From Gyrodactylus bullatarudis (Eukaryota; Platyhelminthes; Monogenea; Gyrodactylidea; Gyrodactylidae), in NCBI GenBank assembly GCA_012064415.1, contig SSNU01000266.1, positions 9,113-23,596 on the forward strand: 14,484 bases of DNA, written 5' to 3'. The stretch's first letter is position 1, and every line of letters begins with the position of its first letter. The position numbers and the translations under genes were made by a program. This document shows positions 7,373-14,484 of the stretch, one piece after another. The notes below the pieces were generated by a model, which did not search any database, had not been told where the DNA came from, and saw nothing but the letters and a program-made list of their open reading frames with translations.

Positions 7373-8760
7373 ACACTGTAATTTCCATATGGTACTTATT
7401 TATAGAAAATTGATATTTAAGAGGATTAAATAAGTGAAGGACAGTTATGTCTAATTTCAACACATTTTTAATTTCATGACATTAAAATTTTTAAACTTCA
7501 ACATCTATTTCTATTCGTTTTCATTATTATCTGAATTTTTTAGAAGCCAAAACATACATATATTGACTATGAGATCAAGATGATAAATTAATGATGGAAT
7601 TTATAAATTAATTATTCTTACTATTGACTTTCTCTTTAAATATACCGTTGAGGTCAATCAATCAAGAAGTTAATTTATTCAGCTTGTGAAATTATTTTCT
7701 GAAAAGTATCGTTCGAACTATTCAATGAGAAATACGATTTAAATTCCAGTGAATATGTAGTCATTTCAATGGATCTCATCAAACTCCAGCGTGATATTCA
7801 TACAGAAAAATAATACATTTATGAAATTCTCTGATTGATTAATCAGGTTCAGCTTTTGAGATGATATTGACGAGGTGAGGTAGAGGTACTGTAATTATCG
7901 TTTTCTTTTCGTTCCCTTTCTTCTGATTGAGACGTAGTTTCAACCTTACATTTAATTGGATAGATAACGCCTCGAAATAAATGTACAAGCTAATAAATCT
8001 GTTGCTTATACCTCTCTGCCCCATTTTAATTGATCAATGATATTCGAGTATTATTCTGACCAATGAAAAAAAGGAAATGAATATCCTTCGTTAGTGAATA
8101 TCTTTGAATATGAAAGATAAAAAGGGGGTCTATCACCATTTTGGTGTTTTTTAAAACGATTGGGGTTCTCTATACACTATAGTATACAGTAAATTGAGGC
8201 GATCTATTATTCATCATATGTGAAAGATTTTTGTAATGTTTATCTAGCTAAGGATAAAGATGGGGGAAGAATGAAACTGTGTTTTAAGATTTTCAACCTT
8301 TTTCTTTTGGATCAAACTTCAAATTATTATTATTCAGCGAATTTTTGAACAACTATAATGAAATTTGGTCTCAAGACATAAATTGTTATCCTCTATTGAA
8401 TGGTGTAAGTCTCAAGACAGAAATATCCTGAATTTCAGTTATAAAGGATCCTAGAAAAATATTTTTTATAACATGAGAAAGAATAGAAAATTTTCTATAT
8501 GATGTTTAATTAGCTATAGAGCCTTGGGATATAAAAGAGAAACGGATCCTAACAGTTGAGAGTGGATCAAAGGGATAATGATGATTCTAGATTAGTAACC
8601 TGAGTAAATCAAACATTTCTAACAATTCTACACCTGCATTAAAAAAAGTTCTCGTGGCCAATCATTGAAGGACAGATACGTAAGGAGAAAATAATGACCA
8701 CCATTAGTGCATGATATTGATTCAACCAATCAGAGGATGACTACTAAAATTTATCTGTTT
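7373..8760. other. Mostly anonymous sequence with a minus-strand frame and short repeats
   Basis: A minus-strand frame from ATG 8024 to 7839 (61 codons, starting MGQRGISNRF, basic middle) has no known motif. Its first codons overlap a 14-mer shared inverted with 1849-1862. GTCTCAAGACA-n-AAAT occurs at 8368-8383 and again at 8409-8424, 41 bp apart. CCAAT boxes lie near 8652 and 8726, upstream of leader copy C. Confidence 0.4.
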
Positions 8761-8992
8761 AATTTTACTACATTTCAATCCAGTGTAACAGTATAATAAG
8801 ATGTGGCGAAATCTAAGCTTTATTACTAAATATTCAGTTGGTTTCTAAATCCTCACAATGAGTTCCTCATTAAATTCTAAAAATATAAAATGGTTGAAAA
8901 TATTAGAAGGATCCCTTTTTAGACTAGAACTGAAACAACAAGTATTTCTTATGATGATTGCGTTAAAAGTTTACCTAGATTCAAGATGTTGA
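8761..8992 (+). repeat. Leader copy C with a 44-codon frame
   Basis: This region aligns with copy B: AATTTTACTA, CCAGTGTAACAGT, GTGGCGAAAT, TAAGCTTTATTA, TCACAATGAGTT. ATG 8858 opens a frame to TGA (8990-8992), starting MSSSLNSKNIKWLKILEG, twice as long as the copy B stub and preceded by a CCAAT box (near 8726) but no TATA box. The first codons match the B and A stubs; the rest has no recognised family. It could be a first exon, but no strong donor was seen. It is probably a decayed member of the family. Confidence 0.45.
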
Positions 8993-10317
8993 TGAATAAA
9001 ATAAACAATGAAGGAGAGGAAGGGATAGTTTTTACGCATATTTTAGAGGTCATAATGCACTTTATCATTCACTGAAATCAATATTTCTTCTCACGTACTA
9101 TATTGAGCTTATTAATTACAACAAAATTTATAGAAATAAAAAATTACAATATCTTAAATGCACTTGAATGAGAAATTCATTAAATGTTAAAAATTCTCAC
9201 TTACTATCTACAATCTTCTTTTGAACAACTACATCGTGAAATAATAATTTAAAAAAATTTAATTTAGAGCTTTTAAACAATTCGATTCGAATCAGATTTT
9301 AATTCCTCAAAAATAGATAAATATATTACTATTATTAGATAAATATATAACGAAAAGATTCACATAAATGTTGCAACGAAAGTAGAATTAATCCAACAAT
9401 CGTCGACCAAAGTTGGAAGAAATAGCTATCGGGGGTTAATTTTCATCTCTGCTACTTTTTTGGGTTCTACATGTAATTTAAATTTATCGTATTTTTTTTT
9501 ATTTTGAAGTGGAGAAATACAATTCACACTATGCTTTGTATATGATTGATGAATTTTTTCCATGAAAATGATGCTGGATTATAATCTTGATTAACATTAT
9601 TAATTCATAATTTTTTAAAATCTTATTATACCTGAAGAGCATCTCGTTTGATATATAGTTGAATATCTTATCTGATGGTGTGTTCTTTTACTTATTTAAT
9701 AAGATTTTTAGTCTTAAGAAATCGATAACTGTTCCGACAAGACGAGAAAATTAGTTGTTTGAAATGTTAAGAGAAAATAACATAAAATCACACCATTAGA
9801 TTCCAAGAATGTTGGATTAATCAAATAACATTTATATTCATAATAGAAATTCCAATAAAATTTTTATCATTCAGATGTCTTTAATGAATTTCTTTCAGCT
9901 TACAATTTATCCATCCCAATTCTATGATCAATTTTTTTCCAATACTTTTTCAAACTTACGTTTCTCTGTTACAACTTATAAAACAAGATTATAAATTCTG
10001 TTAAATAACGAATTAAACTATATAAATAATACTATTCTATGAAGCTTAATACAAGGGATTAAGATTTATCAGGAAATTAGCATGAAACAAAAATTAATTC
10101 AATAAGTTAGGTAATAATAATTCTTATTTTCGCTACAATCCTAATTGAATCACTTCACACACATCATCATTTACACCTTTGATTTTTTGGGTCCAATAAC
10201 TTCTTCATAAGAAAAAAATTTGGTGCATAACTAAATTCAGATTGAAAAATTATGTATTTTCTCATTTTTATTTGAAAATAAATTTGGAGCAAAATGAATC
10301 AGCTAGTGTTAATAGGC
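8993..10317. other. Anonymous A+T-rich DNA
   Basis: No gene seen. A 22-bp-period partial tandem, TAGATAAATATAT, occurs at 9314 and 9336. TTTATT at 10267-10272 is AATAAA on the minus strand and lies 46 bases past the small minus-strand frame that ends at 10318. Confidence 0.5.
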
Positions 10318-10419
10318 TTATATGACTGAGAGAAATAGGATCATCCAGCAATATAATGAACAGAAAATTCGTCGAAACCACAAAAGAATGGCGCTTATCA
10401 ATACGGCGAAATTCTTCAT
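10318..10419 (-). CDS. Very short minus-strand frame with signal-peptide-like start
   Basis: On the minus strand, ATG (10419-10417) opens 33 codons ending at TAA (10320-10318). It begins MKNFAVLISAILLWF, with a charged N-terminus and hydrophobic core typical of a secretion signal, and has two cysteines and a second hydrophobic run. AATAAA lies 46 bases after the stop (10272-10267). A T-rich acceptor-like site lies over 90 bp upstream, near 10515. It could be a first exon of a secreted peptide, or chance. Weak support. Confidence 0.2.
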   Translation of the reverse strand: MKNFAVLISAILLWFRRIFCSLYCWMILFLSVI

Positions 10420-11506
10420 AGGTATTCAATGAATACCGATCTTGATAACATTGAGATTCTTCGGTAAAATCTCAAAAATGTAATTTTCTTAAGAAGCCAC
10501 GCGAATCTGCAAAAAAGAAGGATTCAAAGGGTGCTACCAAATATTGACATATTTTTCTTGAGGGTGCCTATATTCTTAATCCACGATATTTGAGTTTTCT
10601 TATTTCCTCTCAAGTTTAAGCCAAGAACTGGGCATGTCTACGTCTGCAAGTGAAACCTTTTAGTTAGTTATTCATTGTTTCTAATAAGACTCGAATAATT
10701 TAATTTAAATTATGGTAACAATCATATGCGATCATATATTTCAAATTTGTTTTTATATTATAAAATGCTCACGCATTTGAATTTCCACTTTTGAAATAAT
10801 TTGAATATAATCAAAATGATTCAGTATAGCTTTTTCATCAATTTAATTTAGACGATTCATTATAAAACTAAAAATCAGAAAAAATTTAACTCACCGGAGA
10901 AAGCTATGACTATATTCACAGCAATAATTTAACTCATTTGTCAACTTTGAATTCTGTATGGATTAGTTTTATTTTGAGGTATTGGCTTCAAAATAATTTC
11001 TGGAATTAAAAGAAATTAAAATTTACAATTCATGTACATTTTCCATGAATTTTTGAAATTAACTCTCAAATTTGCTAAAATTTCCTGCATATCTATAGGT
11101 CTTTTCCATTGACAAATAAGAACAGAGACGAGATGCGATGGGATTTTTCATAACTATTCTCACTTTACAGGGGCTGTATTGAATACTTTTTCAGTAATTC
11201 CTTAAATAAAACTCATTTCTCCGAAGTTACATTGAATAAATAAAGAAAATAATGCGAATTATTTCACAAATATGGCTTTTATTTCGGGCATAATCATTAG
11301 TGTGATACATGCCAAATAAGCTAGAATTTGCGAAGATGAATACTATACGATCATTGGTTCAAACTTATTTCTATTGTACGATAATATTTACGAACTTCAT
11401 CAAGAATATTTGAGTTAGGTTCTTATTTGGAAGGTTTAGAGAACAACAAGCGTATTTCAATTGTGTTTGGTCAATCTCTTTTTAAGGACTTTTTTAAATA
11501 AATATA
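10420..11506. other. Anonymous stretch with the second copy of a 31-bp repeat
   Basis: No gene seen. Bases 11381-11411 repeat 5363-5393 (30 of 31), including the perfectly shared CGAACTTCATCAAGAATATT. The flanks do not align, so this is a short dispersed motif or the remnant of a larger element. Confidence 0.5.
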
Positions 11507-11640
11507 TAAATTACATAATTGATGGGTTTTTTCGGAGATTAGGTAATCATTTTGAAATTATCTAAAATTAATTTTGAAATTACCTAATGGTTACCTAACT
11601 GAAAATTCCAAAAAAAACCGTCAATTACGGATGTAATTTA
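11507..11640. mobile_element. MITE-like imperfect inverted-repeat element (134 bp)
   Basis: The ends are TAAATTACAT and ATGTAATTTA. Inside, blocks with TTTTTT, TTAGGTAA and GAAATTA or its complement mirror each other with indels across almost the whole length, around the central AAAATTAATTTT (11564-11575). If the outer TA on each side is the target duplication, the element has AATTACAT termini with a TA duplication, as in Tc1/mariner-type MITEs (inference). It is noncoding and older than the 7101-7372 repeat, judging by the many mismatches. Confidence 0.65.
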
Positions 11641-12200
11641 GATTTGTAGTTATAGAATTATACAGATTTGGCTTAAAGTGATTGATGAAGAATTTTTTCT
11701 TCATCCACAAATCCGTTCTGTCATCACCCGCATTATTATACAAAATTGAGAAATTGAATCTTCATGGTTCTTCTGTTTGATATGTCTGGTCATTGCTGTA
11801 TCCTTCTTGAGGTGATCGTTAGATCTAGTTGAAAATTTCCGAATCGCATGTCTTATATAAGAAGCTCTACAGTCACTTCGGAATTTGTAAATCGGAAGAG
11901 TCTTTTCTTCAGATTTTAGATTTCCTTATGAATCAAATCGAATAATCTTTGGGTTTTAAATGCAATTTTCAATCGTATATTATCATAATGTTGATCTATA
12001 ATATCAACCATTCGTCATGAAACTGGTTATCTTCTCTCCTTCATCTCTGTCGAGTTTCCATTTTCATTTCATTCCAAAAATTTGCCTAAAAATTGAATTT
12101 TAATTCAGTCATCTAAAATATAGATAACTTATAAGTAAATATAAAAATTAATGAATATTGATTTTTGAATCAAAAATAAGAATTAATTTCTGTATATAGA
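11641..12200. other. Anonymous stretch next to the integrase relic
   Basis: No gene seen. It may include undetected decayed flanks of the element that left the integrase relic at 12201-12485. Confidence 0.4.
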
Positions 12201-12485
12201 TCACTTCGAAGCCCAGGATAAATGAAGACGAAGATAACCCTTTGACCATCCTATTCCAGGATTGTCGTCATTCTATTTAAGCAAAATTCTTTCAACGTCT
12301 TGATTGGCACGTTCTACATATCCTTGGCTTTGGCCATATCTCGGTTTTCCGTGAATGAAATTCAAATCCATCCAATAGGAACTCAAGTTTTTGACGATGT
12401 AATTCTTAAATACTCTACCATTATCTTATTGCAAAATTTTTGGAGGACCATGATCAAGAAAAATTTCTAAAACAGCATCGTAGAC
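12201..12485 (-). pseudogene. Relic of an rve-type (DDE) integrase from a transposable element
   Basis: Read on the minus strand from 12485, one frame shows the integrase core order. It has a segment ending EIFLDHGPPKILQ, then the DNG of the second catalytic Asp region, then FIHGKPRYGQSQGYVERAN with the catalytic Glu in GYVERAN, and DVERILL. Past a stop there is still family-like GWSKG. This matches the integrase core of the KRBA2-like (KRAB-A domain-containing protein 2-like) integrase proteins common in insect genomes. The copy is dead: TAA replaces the codon before DNG, the Glu expected after DNGR is Val, and a TAG (12275-12273) and TGA (12203-12201) follow. The first catalytic Asp and the N-terminal zinc-binding domain were not found upstream. 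The assignment to the rve fold is solid; the exact element class is less sure. Confidence 0.8.
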
Positions 12486-13565
12486 ATCATTCCACTATCA
12501 AGAATAATTTATTGTGTAACTCCAGATGCCACATTAGTTTATCATGCACAAATATATAATTTATTTCATATTGCAATTATAGAGAAGGAATTTAAAATTT
12601 CCACGATTCACTAGTGATTCGTACGAATCCCTGCTATCACAACATTCACGGTAACATTAACACTCGAAAAGAGGAGTCGTCCATAGTATGAAACCATCGA
12701 TTTGGACTCTAGTGTTAATTCTCACAACGTGAAATAAGAAAAAGGGGGTCTGCTATACGATGACTCAGTTAGTAAGAGTATGACGTAGTTGTTTGGCTTT
12801 TCTCTCAATTGTGAAAACACTATTCTTATTTTGTTCAATTTTAAGGCAGAGGAAGAAAAAATATTCATTTCATCTCGAATTCTGTTGGCTAATCAATTTG
12901 ATAGTTTAAGGTTTGGCATTAAATACTATCTCTGGTCATCATATATTGAACTGACTATATTCAAGAAATGATGATTGCAATCGTTAATTCAGTGATTATA
13001 AGTGTGGAAAATATAAATTTAAACAAAAATTAATTGGAAAACAACTTTTGATTAAAAATAATAAATTTTAATTTTATGATCTTGAATAATATTAGTGATT
13101 CTGAAAATTTGCTCTAAAAAATTAATGAGCAAATTTTATTGAAGAATTTTATTAACACAACTTTTGATTTTCCTAAACAGAACTTTTTGTTACTGTCCTT
13201 GTTCCCAGATCAATTTTTATCACAATTTTAAAGGGCTCAAAAATTTTTAATAAGGGATCATTAGATCTTAAAATATTTTAATATCAAATTTGATTCCTCA
13301 TTTTCATGTTTTCTTCTTCAATTCTGTTGAAAAGTGAATAGTTTCTTGGTCTCGGCATATGCGAAGACTATTTCCAGAACAGCTCTTTTCTTGAGCGTTC
13401 TTAGGCATCATTGTAGAGCAGGATAAAAAATAACATCCAAGTTTCCACATGAGCAATCCTCGATTCTGATTGGTCCTTACAGGGAGCCAAAGATATTCGA
13501 GTGAAATTAGATTTTTATTCCAATGTGATTATGGAACGTCATATATAGGTAGAACTATAAGGAAA
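12486..13565. other. Anonymous stretch
   Basis: No supported gene. A frame at 12789-12971 lacks an ATG start and any motif. TTAACACT/AGTGTTAA arms (near 12657 and 12711) form a weak inverted repeat. TTCTGATTGGTC (near 13466-13477) matches 12 bases of the copy A promoter (4045-4056) and sits about 90 bp upstream of the inverted repeat at 13566. Confidence 0.4.
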
Positions 13566-13674
13566 TTGGAGGTTGCTGACTAGAAGTCATGCTAGTTTAA
13601 AGAACGAACGAAAGTTGATTGGTGAATAAAGCTTTATTTTCGTCGGTTCTCTTCAGACCAAACACCGACTTAAT

Positions 13675-13686
13675 ATATTTATATAC
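13675..13686 (-). promoter_or_regulatory. Leftward TATA box of copy D
   Basis: This is the reverse complement of the rightward TATA box (TATATAAATA) with the same downstream GTCGGTGTTT. It would drive transcription leftward through the left-arm leader toward 13566. Beyond that point the conserved reading frame is cut off. Confidence 0.5.
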
Positions 13687-13690
13687 TGTC

Positions 13691-13794
13691 TGTCGGTTTC
13701 CCCCAAGCAACCGAAGGGAAGAGGAAAGCATAGAAGAAGAGTACCATCCGGTGTCCAGACAATAGATGCATTCCTCACTGCCCCTAAGAGATGA
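13691..13794 (+). pseudogene. C-terminal fragment of the copy A-type protein
   Basis: This frame reads SVSPKQPKGRGKHRRR and then QTIDAFLTAPKR to TGA (13792-13794). It parallels copy A (SVSPKQQKRRGK, TAG, then RTLDEFLTAPR) residue for residue, with CAT in place of the TAG. Everything upstream of 13691 has been replaced by the inverted arm, so it is a fragment. The basic stretch plus the conserved T-[LI]-D-x-FLTAP ending argues for past selection on the protein. TLDEFL is loosely like a PCNA-binding (PIP-box) ending, but the fit is poor. Confidence 0.55.
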
Positions 13795-13845
13795 ACACAC
13801 TCTATTCCCATATGTCAGAACTAGTTGAATGATTGCTATTGGCCT

Positions 13846-13910
13846 TTACTATTATGTTATCTAATTTTTCATGTATATAAATATATTAAGTCGGTGTTTG
13901 GTCCGAAAAG
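13846..13910 (+). promoter_or_regulatory. Rightward CCAAT/TATA promoter of copy D
   Basis: ATTGG (near 13844-13848), then TATATAAATA (13874-13883), then GTCGGTGTTTGGTC about 15-25 bp on, repeat the copy A layout. The GTCGGT/ACCGAC inverted repeat is present. It would drive the frame that starts at ATG 13969. Confidence 0.55.
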
Positions 13911-13968
13911 AACCGACGAAAATAAAGCTTTATTCACCAATCAACTTTCGTTCGTTCTTTAAACTAGC

Positions 13969-14359
13969 ATGACTTCTAGTCAGTAACCTCCAAATATTTT
14001 CGAGGAAATCAGGCAACTTATGTCCGATAAATATAAGGAAATTATCTACACGAGCAGTGGATCATCTGAAAAAGGATACTCCTGTTACAAGTCATCTTAG
14101 AGAAGAAGATCCTGCAGTTTCAATTTCTAATTTTCCCGTTTTATACAAAAACCCTCATGACGACAGCATAGATGTATGGGTGAATGAAAAATTTATTATT
14201 AATCTATATAAACCTAATCTATGTTTTCAAAAAAAATATTCCCATAATCTTCTACTACCTTGGCTAATGTGAGCTTTTTTCACTTTCCTCTCCACTGTTG
14301 GAGGGTTTTGGTGTTTTTTCAGGTTGTATTTTATTCATATTTTCTTTCATTATTTGTAA
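13969..14359 (+). pseudogene. Copy D downstream reading frame, broken; unknown family
   Basis: ATG 13969 is followed by MTSSQ and a TAA (13984-13986). The frame then continues NIFEEIRQLMSDKYKEIIYT until about 14050, where the best coding frame shifts by +1 and runs to TGA (14273-14275), with stretches such as SISNFPVLYKNPHDDS and VWVNEKFIINLYKP. A possible intron (GTGAGC donor 14269, TTTTTTCAG acceptor ending 14322, 54 bp) would extend it to TAA 14357-14359. One nonsense change plus one frameshift mark it as a pseudogene. No domain is recognised. The N-terminus NIFEEIR is shared with the copy A stub, so both derive from the same parent gene. Confidence 0.45.
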
Positions 14360-14484
14360 ATTATTATCTTGAATGAACTTTTAACTTATATCATTTTTAA
14401 GAATTACCACTGGTTTCAATATATCTCCAATTTTCTAAATTAAAATATTTTTGAACCATTGATTGAATATTATCATATTATTCA
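14360..14484. other. Window end, nothing recognised
   Basis: A+T-rich sequence running to the window edge; possibly a 3' flank or further copy D sequence without a visible frame. Confidence 0.3.

Larger units (their letters stand above)
13566..13993. repeat. Second inverted repeat: 121-bp promoter/leader arms around a coding fragment (copy D)
   Basis: The left arm (13566-13686, minus sense) and right arm (13873-13993) match at 118 of 121 positions, with a 186-bp spacer. Each arm is the TATA box, initiator region, leader and first codons of the A family, so the two promoters point away from each other. The left arm keeps MTSSQQPP in frame; the right arm has CAA changed to TAA at codon 6. The spacer carries the copy A C-terminal coding fragment. 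Part of the leader, AATAAAGCTTTATT, is itself a perfect 14-bp palindrome. It resembles the structure of a rearranged retroelement terminus. Confidence 0.85.

Noticed and set aside
7839..8024. 61-codon minus-strand frame
   Set aside because: No motif or homologous stretch recognised; kept only as a note because its start overlaps a repeated 14-mer.
13597..13800. Minus-strand frame across the copy D left arm
   Set aside because: It lies antisense to the conserved C-terminal fragment and leader; no independent support.
13873..13993. Firm assignment of the arms as LTRs of a known retrovirus-like element
   Set aside because: No reverse transcriptase, tRNA primer site common to copies, or TG...CA ends could be shown; homology also continues past the arm into coding sequence.
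1..14484. CRISPR array, bacterial operon or plasmid features
   Set aside because: No regularly spaced repeats, no Shine-Dalgarno-linked genes and no long continuous frames; composition and signals are eukaryotic.

Overview
The window is A+T-rich eukaryotic nuclear DNA, most likely from an insect or other arthropod. The signs are AATAAA poly(A) signals, candidate introns of only 54-58 bp, insect-style TATA/initiator promoters, inverted-repeat elements, a tRNA-derived repeat relic and a decayed transposon integrase. Nothing looks bacterial, and there is no rRNA or intact tRNA. Coding content is sparse and mostly broken; the window is dominated by mobile and repeat-derived sequence. No searches were run, so family names rest on motifs read by eye.

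Layout. 1-88: last codons of a gene entering from the left, with stop and poly(A) signal. 142-162: near-perfect 21-bp palindrome. 163-2629: mostly anonymous A+T-rich DNA. 2630-3051: possible two-exon gene with good splice sites. 3576-4253: the first large copy (A) of an unrecognised repeat family. It has a serine/threonine-rich reading frame with two ~40-residue repeats and a basic tail, an in-frame TAG, a CCAAT/TATA promoter, and a short leader reading frame. 4461-4607: diverged leader copy B. 5029-5262: a frame sharing a motif with copy A. 5660-5905: half copy of the large inverted repeat, joined to a tRNA-like repeat with a degenerate hammerhead-ribozyme-like core. 7101-7372: inverted repeat with two 120-bp arms, 118 of 120 bases matching. 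8761-8992: leader copy C with a 44-codon frame. 10318-10419 (minus): very short frame with a signal-peptide-like start. 11507-11640: MITE-like element. 12201-12485 (minus): relic of a DDE (rve-type) integrase. 13566-14359: second inverted repeat (121-bp arms) made of outward-facing TATA promoters and leaders around a C-terminal coding fragment, followed by a broken downstream frame.

The central unexplained item is the A/B/C/D family. In A and D alike, the 3' end of one reading frame lies about 100-150 bp upstream of a TATA promoter, a leader and a new start codon. That order fits long terminal repeats or pseudo-LTRs of a retroelement (Penelope-like tandem structure is one option), or tandem copies of a compact gene such as the expanded families of endogenous DNA viruses of wasps. 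The sequence alone does not decide. The second striking theme is the hammerhead-like core next to a tRNA-like head, whose neighbouring body sequence is what forms the near-perfect 120-bp inverted repeat.
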